Positions 1 through 10,852 of a stretch of DNA of 64,000 nucleotides are shown piece after piece. The translations under genes were made by a program, and so were the position numbers. The notes under the pieces were generated by a model. The model worked only from the letters and a program-made list of their open reading frames with translations, searched no databases and was not told the DNA's origin. The DNA is taken from the NCBI GenBank assembly GCA_033398695.1, contig CM065815.1, positions 102,204,501 to 102,268,500 of the forward strand, read 5' to 3'. Source of the DNA: Orobanche coerulescens (taxonomy: Eukaryota > Streptophyta > Magnoliopsida > Lamiales > Orobanchaceae). The stretch's first letter is position 1; every line of letters begins with the position of its first letter.

Positions 1-2
1 GG

Positions 3-587
3 TCTTGGCGGATGTGTATCGATAGCCGGGCCATAAATAACATAACGATTAAGTATCGATTCCCGATACCAAGGCTTGATGATATGTTGGACGAGCTGCA
101 TGGCTCGGTGGTCTTTTCTAAAATTGATTTGCGAAGTGGCTATCACCAGATTCGTATGCGGGAGGGAGATGAATGGAAGACGACTTTCAAAACTAAGCAT
201 GGGCTGTATGAGTGGACCATCATGCCGTTTGGACTAACGAATGCCCCGCGTACTTTCATGCGTTTGATGAACGAAGTACTTAAGTCATTTTTGGTCAGAT
301 TTGTGGTTGTTTATTTGGATGATATTTTAGTTTATAGCCAGTCGGTGGAAGAGCATCTCGGACATATACGACAAGTATTCGAGACTCTTAGGTCTCAAAG
401 GCTTTATGGAAAGAAAGAAAAGTGTGCGTTTCTCGTCGAGAGTATAACTTTTCTTGGCTATGTTGTTTCGAAGGAAGGAGTGTCAGTTGATCAGGGTAAA
501 ATTGAAGCTATTAATTCGTGGCCTGCTCCTAAAACCGTAACTGAAGTTAGATCATTCCACGGTCTTGCCTCTTTTTATCGGAGGTTT
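3..587 (+). pseudogene. pol: Element B: RT-domain fragment of Ty3/gypsy Pol
   Basis: This is the reverse transcriptase core of a Ty3/gypsy polyprotein, open from the window edge without an internal stop. Visible motifs in order are CIDSRAINN, the catalytic strand [22 protein letters not shown], the active site [18 protein letters not shown] and [12 protein letters not shown]. The 5' part lies outside the window. The frame is cut after the codon for the last F by insertion of element A, and it resumes in frame at 6610 once A and one copy of the 5-bp duplication GGTTT are removed. The sequence is clearly more diverged from A, D, E and H than these are from each other, so B is an older or different subfamily. 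The call as gypsy RT is secure; its completeness is unknown. Confidence 0.93.
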
Positions 588-1142
588 TGATACGATATCT
601 AATATTCCAGTCGAAGAAACTCCGATAAAAATCGACATCCATGATGATGCAAATTCGCACGGCCATGCATCGTTATACTTAGGAGAAAATGTTAAACGGA
701 TTGGAGTTACGTTGTTAATCGGAATCGGAGTAACGTAGAATTCGACGACGGATCGGTCCGAAAGCATGGAGATCGGCCGAAACATGCTTGAAAGGGACAC
801 TTTGTCTTCATATCTTTCACAAAATAAATGAAGATCACCTCCTTCCCCACCATGACACAAACGGCCGAAGCTTGTAGATGGAGTGAAGACTTTCTTCTTC
901 ATGTCACCATCAAGATATCTTCATCAAATCAACACCAAATTCCCCTAAGTTCGGCCGATTGGAAGCAAGTGCAAGGGAGGATATTTTGTTCTACTTCATG
1001 TCACCATCAAAGACCAAAGATTGCTTCATGTCCCTTTCACCTAATAACACCAAGAGACTTGATATCTCATCCTTGGATTCTCCGAAATGATGTTGCTAGG
1101 AAGTTCGTTTTTTCGTTTTGTTGTATTTTCTTTCGGTTATAA

Positions 1143-1160
1143 ACTACTATATATAGTAGT
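1143..1160 (+). promoter_or_regulatory. LTR TATA box inside an 18-bp perfect palindrome
   Basis: ACTACTATATATAGTAGT reads the same on both strands. The same palindrome is present in the complete LTRs of A, C, D, E, H, J, L and M. Its place in the LTR fits the U3 promoter, with transcription expected about 30 bp downstream and an AATAAA-like signal shortly after. Element B has an ordinary TATAAATA (about 34597) without the palindrome. Confidence 0.75.
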
Positions 1161-1288
1161 GTTCGTTGTATTTGTAAATCATCGAGAATCATAATAAACA
1201 TTGTATTTCCTTTGAAATATACGTTGAACGAGTTCGACAAACTTTAGTTATTATTTCGACGAGTCTCGAGATTTTAACTTGATCAATT

Positions 1289-1346
1289 CTCAAAAGGTCT
1301 TGGGAAGAGATTACCCTTTTATCGAGTTATAGGTCTAGTTCGATAA
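1289..1346 (+). promoter_or_regulatory. Twin stem-loops with (U/A)AGGUC loops in the LTR downstream region
   Basis: Hairpin 1 (1289-1304) has arms CTCAA and TTGGG around loop AAGGTC. Hairpin 2 (1319-1346) has arms TTATCGAGTTA and TAGTTCGATAA around loop TAGGTC; the stem is 11 bp with two G-U pairs and is extendable by two more pairs. They lie downstream of the TATA box and AATAAA-like signal and about 140 bp before the primer site, so they should be in the 5' leader of the genomic RNA. Equivalent pairs occur in every complete LTR of the window. The function is unknown; RNA packaging or priming is an inference. Confidence 0.6.
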
Positions 1347-1489
1347 AAACACACCAAACTCCGTACATCATACTATATCACCGAATCCCATTAAATTCGT
1401 CCATCACCTTTGTAAATTTTGATCCATATTGTAAACTTGTTAATCTTCCGTTGTGTTTATACGCATTACTTACGTAATTGTATCATAAG

Positions 1490-1501
1490 TGGTATCGAGA
1501 C
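1490..1501 (+). other. Element A primer binding site
   Basis: TGGTATCGAGAC starts 4 bases after the LTR end. It resembles the plant initiator-Met tRNA complement TGGTATCAGAGC with changes. Related copies read TGGTATCGGAGAC (E) or GCGGTATCGGAGCCC (L), so A seems to have lost a G. Confidence 0.65.
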
Positions 1502-1533
1502 ATTTGTCTCACGCTTCGACATCATCGAAGAAG

Positions 1534-4500
1534 ATGGCATTCACCGATGAAGAAGTAGCACAACTACGTGACGTTCTTCGTGGCTTGCCGAGCCTAATCC
1601 ATGCACGACGAGGACATGACACCATGCATGCACCACGACATGCGGATGAATACAAGACCAAATAACTTCCGGAGTTCGTAGGCGGCACCGATCCCGAGGT
1701 TTATTTGGAGTGGGAAAGAAAAATTGAACGAATGTTTGAGTTCAAGGAACTCAATGACGAGGTACGTTGCAAGTACGCGATTCTCAAACTTGGAAAGGAG
1801 CTTCCCTTTGGTTTGAGCGAATAAAGACGCAAAGAAGTCGTGGAAAAGAGAAGATACGTCGTGGATTCCTAAAAGGAAACTACGAAAAGATATGTTCCGG
1901 CTACACACAAGCTAAGTCTCAGAAAAAATTTCTGACCTCACGCAAGGAAAGCTAAGTGTCGAGGAGTACATCGAGGAGTTCGAAAACTTATCCTTGATGG
2001 GAGAACTTGAAGAAAGCGAAGAATTGCGCATGTCCCGTTTCCTACGAGGTTTGAACAAAAATATTGCTAATTCCGTAGAACTCTACCCCTATTCCGACTT
2101 CGATACGTTATGCGGGCTTTGCATAAAGTTGGAAAATCAAAACAAAACAAAACTCTCTAAACCCGAATTCCCACCTAAATACGGAAATACCAACTTTGGC
2201 GCGAGTTCTAGCTCGTTTCCAAAACCTGTCACCACAAGCCAGCCCGTTACTACCCTTCCAAAAACTCCTATCACCCCAAAAGAAACAAGCCTATCTAAAG
2301 TCCGGTGTTTCAAATGTCAAGGATTTGGACACTATCAAAGTGCTTGTCCAAATCGGAGGATTGTAACGTTGCGAGAAGCCATAGCCGCCCGAGAGGAATT
2401 ACTAGCCGAAGAAGAAAGAGTTGGAGACGTTTTTAACTTAGAAGCTGACGAAGAAGAAGAATGCGAGGCATACGATGCCCCGAACTATGACACGAACCTT
2501 GTCCTTCGCATGTTACAAACGAAGGCCGCCCCAAGTGACGAAGAACAACGGGACCAAATCTTCCACACGAAGTGTCGTGTCGGAGAGAAATGGTGTAGCT
2601 TGATCATTGACGGTGGAAGTTGTACAAACGTGGCATCAAGCGAGATGGTCTCAAAACTCGGCTTGATCACCACGGCCCATCCTAAGCCGTATGCACTCCA
2701 TTGGCTCGATGATGGAAACAAGGTGAAAGTATCAAGGCAAGTGAAGGTCGGACTCACCATGGGTTCGTATGGCGATGATATTACATGCGATGTACTACCG
2801 ATGGACGCATGTCACGTGTTATTAGGAAGACCTTGGTTATTTGATCGGGACGTACTACATCGAGGGAGGAGTAATGAGTATGAGTTACGTGACAAAGGTA
2901 AAAAAATTGTTCTTAAACCTATGTCACCTCAAGCTATCCGGACGATGAGTTCGAAAAAAGTCGAAGGACCGAAGCTTACGATGTTTGCAAACGAGAAAGA
3001 AGTCGAGCACGCCATTGACGATGGCGAGCGTGTTTATTTGATGATGATCAAAGAGGTCCGAAATCTTGCCACCAAATCGCAACATGAAGAAGAGATAGAC
3101 GTACTATTACACGAGTTTTCGGACGTATTTCCCGAAGACTTGCCGGTAGGATTACCACCTATCCGCGGGATTGAACACCAGATTGATCTTATACCAGGAG
3201 CTCCATTACCGAACAAAGCGGCGTATCGTTGTAATCCCGAAGAGACCAAAGAACTACAACGACAAATTGATGAACTCATGAATCACGGATATGTCCGAGA
3301 AAGTTTAAGTCCGTGTGCGGTTCCAGTTCTACTTGTGCCAAAAAAAGACGGAACATGGCGAATGTGTATTGACAGTAGAGCCGTGAATAACATCACCGTC
3401 AAGTATCGGTTTCCCATCCCGAGACTAGACGACATGCTGGACGAGTTACATGGCTCGGTTATATTTTCCAAAGTTGATTTACGGAGCGGATACCATCAAA
3501 TCCGCATGCGAGAGGGAGACGAATGGAAAACGGCGTTTAAAACAAAGAATGGACTTTACGAATGGGTTGTGATGCCATTCGGCCTCACCAACGCCCGAGC
3601 ACTTTTATGAGGTTGATGAACGAGGTTCTTAAACCTTTCTTGGGAAAGTTTGTTGTCGTGTACTTAGACGACATTTTGATCTACAAATCGGTCCGTAGAA
3701 GAACATCTCGAACATTTGCACGTGTTTGAGACGCTAAGAGAACAAAACTTTATGGAAAACGGAGAAGTGTACTTTCCTAGTCGAGAGTCTTGTCTTTCTC
3801 GGCTATGTTGTTTCGAAGACGGAGTTTCGGTCGACCAAGAGAAGATCGCGGCAATCAAGTCGTGGCCGACCCCAAAGACAATCACGAGGTACGGTCATTT
3901 CATGGCCTCGCTTCTTTACCGACGATTCATACGGACTTCAAGACTATCTCCATCCGATCACGAGTGTCCGAAAAGGGAACCTTTGCTTGGAACGAGACGG
4001 CCCAAAAGGCTTTTGAAAATTTAAAAGGAAAATTATGTGAAGCACCGATTTTGACGTTACCCGATTTTTCACAACCGTTTGAGGTAGAATGCGACGCTAG
4101 CGGAGTTGGAATCGGGGCAGTGCTTATTCAAAGAGGCCGTCCCATCGCCTATTTTTCGGAGAAGTTAAGTGGCGCCCGAGTAAATTATTGTACTTACGAC
4201 AAGGAGTTCTATGCTATCGTAAGAGCACTCGATCATTGGAGTCATTATCTGCGTTCGAAACATTTCGTGCTGCACTCGGATCACGAGTCGTTGAAATACA
4301 TCAACGGACAAAGTAAGCTAAGCCCGAGGCATGCAAAATGGGTGGAATTTTTACAATCTTTTCACTTTTCATCCAAGTACAAAGACGGGAAGAGTAATGT
4401 AGTGGCGGATGCACTATCGAGACGGTATGCTTTACTGTCGATGCTAGATGTTCGTTTGTTGGGGTTCGAGACTTTGAAAGATCATTACAACGACGATTTG

Positions 4501-5850
4501 GACTTCGGGGAAATTTTTAACCGTTGTAAAACGGCCCCGTACGAGGAATTTGTTTTACAGGATGGCTTTCTTTTCAAGGGAAATAAATTATGTGTGCCGA
4601 GACATACAATTCGGGAATTCTTTGGTTCGGGAGGCGCACTGAGGAGGATTAGCCGGTCATTTCGGCTCGACCAAGATCAGAGGTGCTAAAAGAACATTTC
4701 TTTTGGACGAAATTGTATGGTGACGTAAGCACAATCGTGAGCAAATGTGTAACTTGTCACATGATGAAAAGTTCGCTCAAGTCGAGTACGTACATGCCGC
4801 TGCACACCGCTACGACCGTGGGAAGATGTCTCGATGGATTTTATTGTGGCTTTACCTCGTACTCAACGAGGCAAAGACTCGATCATGGTAGTCGTCGACC
4901 GTTTTTCGAAAATGGCTCACTTTATCGCGTGCCACAAACCGATGATGCAAGCAATGTGGCGGACTTGTACTTCCGGGAAGTAGTTCGTTTACACGGAGTT
5001 CCAAAACTATCGTGTCGGATCGAGATTCCAAATTTCGAGTTACTCGGAATACTTTATGGAGGAAAGTCGGTACTAAACTCCTATTCAAGACTTCACATCA
5101 CCCGCAAACCGACGGATGCACCGAGGTAACTAATCGAACCTTGGGAGCATTATTACGAGGGTTGGTAAATAAAACACGAAGGATTGGGACGTTAAACTTG
5201 CTCATGCGAATTCGCAGACAACCGATCACCCTGCTATGCCACGGCCCATTCACCTTTTGAAGTGGTATACGGATTAAATCCGCACTTGCCATTGGACTTG
5301 ATTCCCTTACCGAGCAACGAGTTGGTTCACAAAGACGCCAAGCAAAACTCAAATCAATGGTGAAGTTACATGAAAAGATACGGAACGGATTAAAGAAGTA
5401 AATGAAATATACAAACGGAAGTCGAACAAAAATAAAAAGGCGAGATTATTTGATGTTGGCGACTTGGTTTGGATACATTTGAGAAAAGAAAGATTCCCAA
5501 GCAAACGGAAGAACAAATTGATGCCGAGAGCCGAGGGTCCGTACAAAATTGTGGAAAAGGTGAACGACAACGCATACAAAGTCGAACTTCCGGGCGAATA
5601 CGGAGTACATGCGACATTCAACGTAGGAGATCTCTCACCTTATCTTGACGACGATGGCATTGCGGAATTGAGGTCAATTCCTTTCAAAGACGGAGGGAAT
5701 GATACGATATCTAATATTCCAGTCGAAGAAACTCCGATAAAAATCGACATCCATGATGATGCAAATTCGCACGGCCATGCATCGTTATACTTAGGAGAAA
5801 ATGTTAAACGGATTGGAGTTACGTTGTTAATCGGAATCGGAGTAACGTAG
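1534..5850 (+). pseudogene. gag-pol: Element A gag-pol, frame broken
   Basis: This is one polyprotein region starting at the ATG of MAFTDEEVAQLR, the start conserved in all sister copies. An in-frame TAA lies at 1663 in Gag, followed by several frameshifts. A long open stretch (about 1994-3610) carries the Gag C-terminus, the CCHC knuckle [14 protein letters not shown], the protease motif [10 protein letters not shown] and RT as far as MPFGLTN. After a shift at about 3595 the RT end, YLDDILIY and the RNase H region ([23 protein letters not shown]) follow. The integrase zinc-binding region and catalytic core are split by shifts between 4610 and 5400. The last part (5464-5850) is open through the integrase C-terminus and into the 3' LTR, ending at TAG 5848. 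Many breaks coincide with CAG or CTG trinucleotides. Confidence 0.9.
5686..5699 (+). other. Element A polypurine tract
   Basis: AAAGACGGAGGGAA directly abuts the 3' LTR and would prime plus-strand synthesis. It also encodes part of Pol (about FKDGGND). Sister copies have AAAGAAGGAGGGAA or AAAGAGGGAGGGAA. Confidence 0.8.
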
Positions 5851-6604
5851 AATTCGACGACGGATCGGTCCGAAAGCATGGAGATCGGCCGAAACATGCT
5901 TGAAAGGGACACTTTGTCTTCATATCTTTCACAAAATAAATGAAGATCACCTCCTTCCCCACCATGACACAAACGGACGAAGCTTGTAGATGGAGTGAAG
6001 ACTTTCTTCTTCATGTCACCATCAAGATATCTTCATCAAATCAACACCAAATTCCCCTAAGTTCGGCCGATTGGAAGCAAGTGCAAGGGAGGATATTTTG
6101 TTCTACTTCATGTCACCATCAAAGACGAAAGATTGCTTCATGTCCCTTTCACCTAATAACACCAAGAGACTTGATATCTCATCCTTGGATTCTCGGCCGA
6201 AATGATGTTGCTAGGAAGTTCGTTTTTTCGTTTTGTTGTATTTTCTTTCGGTTATAAACTACTATATATAGTAGTGTTCGTTGTATTTGTAAATCATCGA
6301 GAATCATAATAAACATTGTATTTCCTTTGAAATATACGTTGAACGAGTTCGACAAACTTTAGTTATTATTTCGACGAGTCTCGAGATTTTAACTTGATCA
6401 ATTCTCAAAAGGTCTTGGGAAGAGATTACCCTTTTATCGAGTTATAGGTCTAGTTCGATAAAAACACACCAAACTCCGTACATCATACTATATCACGGCC
6501 GAATCCCATTAAATTCGTCCATCACCTTTGTAAATTTTGATCCATATTGTAAACTTGTTAATCTTCCGTTGTGTTTATACGCATTACTTACGTAATTCGT
6601 ATCA
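5700..6604 (+). repeat. Element A 3' LTR
   Basis: 905 bp with ends TGATACGA and TCGTATCA. The first 151 bp carry the last codons of pol, which stops at 5848-5850. The LTR keeps intact CGGCCG sites at about 6195 and 6495 where the 5' LTR has shortened forms. Confidence 0.95.
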
Positions 6605-6609
6605 GGTTT

Positions 6610-8266
6610 ATTCGAGATTTCAGCACCATAACGAGTCCGATAACTGAGTGTTTGAAGAAGGGTCCGTTTGTGTGGGGCAGGGCTGCCCAAGAGGCATTTG
6701 AAAAGTTAAAGGCAAGGTTATGTGAAGCACCTATCTTGGCGTTACCCGATTTTGCACAACCGTTCGAGGTGGAGTGCGATGCTAGTGGAGTTGGTATTGG
6801 GGCGGTCCTCATTCAAGGCAGGCGGCCTATTGCGTACTTTTCGGAGAAGTTGGGTGGGGCTCGACTCAACTATTATACTTACGACAAGGAGTTCTATGCC
6901 ATGGTGAGAGCTCTTGATCATTAGATCCATTACCTTCGGCCAAAACATTTTATTTTGCATTCGGAACATGAATCTTTAAAATATATTAATGGGCAACAGA
7001 AGTTGAGTCCGAGACATGCTAAGTGGGTGGAATTCTTGCAATCGTTTCACTTTTCATCGAAGTATAAGGACGGTAAGAGCAATGTGGTGGCTGATGCGCT
7101 GTCCAGGCGGTATGCCTTACTCTCTACCCTTAATGTTGGACTGCTTGGATTCGACACAGCGAAAGAATATTATGACAGTGATGAGGATTTTGGCGAAACC
7201 TTCGTCCTTTGCAAATCTGGACCGATGGGAGGATTTTCGATACAGGAAGGCTTTCTTTTTAAGGGAAATCTTCTTTGTCTATCCAGGCACACGATTCGAG
7301 AATTGCTGGTTCGAGAGGCTCACGGGGGAGGTTTGGCTGGCCACTTTGGTTCGGCCAAGACATTAGATGTGCTTAAAGAAAATTTTTATTGGCCAAAGAT
7401 GCAGGGGGATGTCAATAATATAATTAGTATGTGTGTGACATGCCATATTGTGAAGAGTTCGTTCAAACCGGGAAAATACTCACCTTTACCGATTCCGGAG
7501 AGACCATGGGAAGATGTCTCGATGGATTTCATTGTTGCTTTGCCTCGAACCCAACGAGGTAAGGACGCGATTATGGTTGTTGTCGATCGTTTTTCAAAGA
7601 TGGCTCATTTTGTTTCTTGTCACAAAACCGATGATGCGAGTAATGTTGCTGACTTGTATTTTTGAGAGGTGGTACGATTACATGGAGTTCCAAAAACTAT
7701 TGTTTCGGACCGGGACTCGAAGTTTCTGAGTTACTTTTGGAACACATTGTAGAGAAAGGTGGGAACCAAGCTTTTGTTTAGTACTTCACATCATCCTAAA
7801 ATAGACGGGCAAACTGAAGTGACTAATCGAACGCTGGGAACGCTGTTGCGAGGCTTGGTGAGCAAAACACAAAAGGATTGGGATTTGAAGCTCGCACACG
7901 CGGAGTTTGCTTATAACCGTTCTCCTACTCATGCCACGGCACGATTGCCATTCGAAGTAGTTTATGGTCTAAATCCTTACATACCGCTAGACTTAATTCC
8001 ATTACCATGTGACGAATTAGTGCATAAGGATGCGGAGTCAAAACTGAAATCGATGATGAAATTACACGAACAGGTGCGTAACCGAATCAAAGAGATAAAC
8101 GAGGCATACAAAAGGGAGTCGAGCAAGCAAAGAAAACCGAGATTATTTGAGGTTGGAGATTTAGTTTGGGTACATTTGAGAAAGGAGCGATTTCCGAGTA
8201 AGCGTAAGAATAATAAGTTAATGCCACGAGTCGAGGGGCCATTTAAAATAGTTGCAAAGGTGAACG
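6610..8266 (+). pseudogene. pol: Element B: RNase H and integrase, three nonsense codons
   Basis: This continues in frame from 587 after removal of A. RNase H motifs are [28 protein letters not shown] and VADALSRR. The integrase zinc region is [15 protein letters not shown] with CVTCH. Core motifs include [20 protein letters not shown] and the E of [10 protein letters not shown]. The whole stretch is in a single frame without indels. It is interrupted only by stops at 6922 (TAG replacing a conserved W), 7663 (TGA replacing R) and 7750 (TAG replacing W), all C-to-T or G-to-A changes. The frame is then cut at codon N by insertion of element C and resumes at 34039. This is an old, dead element with a clean deamination pattern. 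Confidence 0.93.
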
Positions 8267-9191
8267 TGATACGATATCTAATATTCCAATCGAAGAAGCT
8301 CCAATAAAAATCGACATCCACGACGATGCAAATTCGCATGGCCATGCATCATTATACTTGGGAGAAAAGAACACGCGGATTGGAGTTACGTTGTTAATCG
8401 GAACAGGAGTAACGTAAAACTTGACGACGGGATCGGTCCAAAAGCATGAAGATTCGGCCAAGACATGCTTGAAAGGGACCTTACTTGACTTCATATCTTT
8501 GACAAGATAATGAAGATATTTCTCCTTCCCCACCTTACTACAAAATCGGCCCAAGCATGATATGGGATGAAGACTTTCATCAAGGATTTTCCTCATGTCT
8601 TAGTCACCAAATAAATCCAAGATGCTTGATATCTTGGACAAAATCTTCTTGATCCCATCCTTGGATATTTCGGCCGATTGGTATATTGCTAGGAAGTTTC
8701 GTTTTCTCGTTTTGTTGTATCTTCTTACGGTTGGAAACTACTATATATAGTAGTACTTGTGATATTTGTAAATTATCTTGAGTATAAATAACATTGTATT
8801 TCTCTTGAAATATACGTTGAACGAGTTCAACAAAACTTTGGTTATTATTTCGACGCGTCTCGAATTATAACTTGATCAATTCTCAATAGGTCTTGAGGAG
8901 AGATTATCTTTATCGAGTTATAGGTCTAATTCGGTAAAACACATTCAAATCCACACACTATCCTACCTCACGGCTGAAAACCGTATAATTTCGGCCCCCA
9001 CCTTTTATTTTGCTGCATCGACAAGTTGTCATTGCTCGAATTGCCGCATCGAGCGAGCCTTGCTGTCGGAAGTCAGATCGACGAGTTGTCTTGCTCGAAT
9101 CGGCCAGAGCGGCTTGATTCATTTCGGCTGAGTGTTGTTCGCTACCGTACGTGAAAGAGTCTTCTGCTGTACCGAGAGAGAATTCGTATCA
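8267..9191 (+). repeat. Element C 5' LTR
   Basis: 925 bp, TGATACGA to TCGTATCA, with the TATA palindrome at about 8741 and twin hairpins at 8882-8897 and 8910-8937. It shares with the 3' LTR a distinct last 200 bp absent from A, D, E and H. It is not followed by the usual TAAGTGGTATCGG primer sequence. Confidence 0.92.
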
Positions 9192-9626
9192 AAACATTTG
9201 ATGAAAGTCTTCATCAAATGTTCAAATCGGCCGAATCATCAAGGTGGGGTGAGGATTTTGTGAAGAAATGATATCAAGCCTTTTGGAATTATTATGGTGA
9301 TTATGACATGGAGGATTATGACATGAAGGAAATATTTGATGAAAGTCTTCATCAATTATTTATGTTTTGGCCGATTTGTAGTAAGGTGGGGAAGGAGGAT
9401 AATGAAGATAAGTAGGGGTCCCTTTCAAGCATGATGTGGTCGAATTTCCATGCTTTTGGACCGATCCCGTCGTCGAGTTTTACGTTACTCCGGTTCCGAT
9501 TAACAACGTAACTCCAATCCGCGTGTTCTTTTCTCCCAAGTATAATGATACATGGCCATGCGAATTTGTATCGTCGTGGATGTCGATTTTTATTGGAGCT
9601 TCTTCGATAGGAATATTTGATATCGA
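9192..9626 (-). repeat. Inverted partial LTR inside element C leader
   Basis: This is the reverse complement of the upstream half of a family LTR, closest by eye to the H-type arrangement. It runs from mid-U3 to the LTR start but stops at GATATCG, lacking the final TATCA. The tail-coding stretch is recognisable on the minus strand (9480-9626), including LYLGEKNTRIGVTLLIGTGV. It replaces the expected primer-site region of C. Confidence 0.75.
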
Positions 9627-9862
9627 CGCTTTCTCACCGGCACGTAGGTGCATGTGCATGCAACTTGGTATCGTCACCTACGTTGATTCTTACTTCGTTT
9701 GGAGATGTCGTAATCGCATCAAGTTCAAAGGTGGGGACAAAATCTCTCCCATGTGATACTTGACAAGGACAACAAAAATCAAGCTTCCATCCACTTGGTT
9801 TGGACGAATTATTGAAGTGTGGAGGGACCCAAGCATTGTAGTGGATTTTGAAAATGAAGTCT
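9627..9862. other. Unassigned spacer with an 8-bp hairpin
   Basis: This has no similarity that I can see to the elements in the window. It contains arms CGTAGGTG (9643-9650) and CACCTACG (9675-9682). It is probably one half of a foreign insert whose other half is 15966-16136, because element D sits between them with its AGTCT duplication. No coding frame is recognisable. Confidence 0.4.
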
Positions 9863-10802
9863 TGATACGATATCTAATATTCCAGTCGAAGAAGCTCCAA
9901 TAAAAATCGACATCCTTGATGATGCAAATTCGCATGGCCATGCATCGTTATACTTAGGAGAAAATGTTAATCGGATTGGAGTTACGTTGTTAATCGGAAT
10001 CGGAATAACGTAAAACTCGACGACGGAATCGGTCCGAAAGCATGAAAAATCGGCCATATCATGCTTGAAAGGGACTCATGATTGTCAAGATACATGACAT
10101 CAACAAATCGGCCCTACTAGATATTGAGAAAGACTTTCATCACCTAATAACACCAAAATTCACCATGATCTCCTTCCCCACAAAATCGGCCATATCATGA
10201 GATTGAGGAAGACTTTCTTCAAGCATGTTCTTCATGTCACCATCAAGATATCTTCATCTAATCTACACCAAATCCTCCTAATAAGTTCGGCCGAACTGAT
10301 GCATGGAAGGAAGGATATTTGGTCTTCTTCATGTCCCCATCACTTAATAAGTCCAAGATGTCTTCATCAACTTGGTATCTACATGGAGACTTTCGGCCGA
10401 AATGGAAGTTGCTAGGAAGTTCGTTTTCTCGTTTTGTTGTATTTACTTACGGTTGGAAACTACTATATATAGTAGTGCTCGTTGTACTTGTAAAATATCT
10501 TGAATCATAATAAACCTTGTATTTCCTTTGAAATATACGTTGAACGAGTTCAACAAACTTTAGTTATTGTTTCGACGCGTCTCGAGATTTTAACTTGATC
10601 AATTCTCAAAAGGTCTTGGGAAGAGATTACCTTTTATCGAGTTATAGGTCTAGTTCGATAAAACACACCAAACTCCGTACATCATTCTACATCACGGCCG
10701 AATCCCATTAAATTCGTCCATCCCCTTTGTAATTTTGATCAATATTGTAAACGTGATAATCTCCTCATTGTTTTATACGCATTACTTACGTAATTCGTAT
10801 CA
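9863..10802 (+). repeat. Element D 5' LTR
   Basis: 940 bp, TGATACGA to TCGTATCA. Contains the TATA palindrome (about 10459) and the twin hairpins. Few differences from the 3' LTR; one is an intact CGGCCG at about 10395 that reads CGGCGG in the 3' LTR. Confidence 0.95.
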
Positions 10803-10852
10803 TAAGTGGTACGAGCCATTTGTCTCACAGCTTCTCGACGTTACTCAAGAAG

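Larger units (their letters stand above)
588..1485 (+). repeat. Element A 5' LTR
   Basis: About 898 bp, starting TGATACGA and ending GTATCA; the usual terminal TCGTATCA has lost one C here. It differs from the 3' LTR (5700-6604) at a handful of places, three of them at CGGCCG sites. It contains the TATA palindrome (1143-1160), an AATAAA-like signal (about 1191), and the twin hairpins in the downstream part. The short open frames in the upstream part (for example 828-1142) are chance frames, except that the first 150 bp mirror the Pol C-terminal tail. Confidence 0.95.
588..6604 (+). mobile_element. Element A: complete Ty3/gypsy LTR retrotransposon
   Basis: This is a full-length copy with two near-identical LTRs, a primer site, a gag-pol region and a purine tract. 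It is bounded by the 5-bp target duplication GGTTT at 583-587 and 6605-6609. It is inserted in the RT of element B, in the same orientation. Its LTRs and internal region are almost the same as those of M (59956 onward), so the two belong to one recent amplification. The coding region is broken by many short indels. See the finding on lesion hotspots before treating these as real mutations. Confidence 0.97.

Noticed and set aside
828..1142. Open frames inside LTR U3 regions (also 5940-6257, 60196-60513 and minus-strand 552-902)
   Set aside because: They recur only because LTRs recur, vary in frame between subfamilies and show no protein-like constraint; only the first 150 bp of the LTR match a real Pol tail.
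3034..3279. Minus-strand frames opposite gag-pol (for example 2485-2760, 3034-3279, 3283-3471)
   Set aside because: Mirror frames of strongly conserved plus-strand codons; they appear at equivalent places in every copy and have no recognisable domain.
1534..5850. Programmed frameshift between gag and pol
   Set aside because: In E and C, Gag, protease and RT are in a single frame; the shifts in A, D and J occur at varied places and look like lesions.
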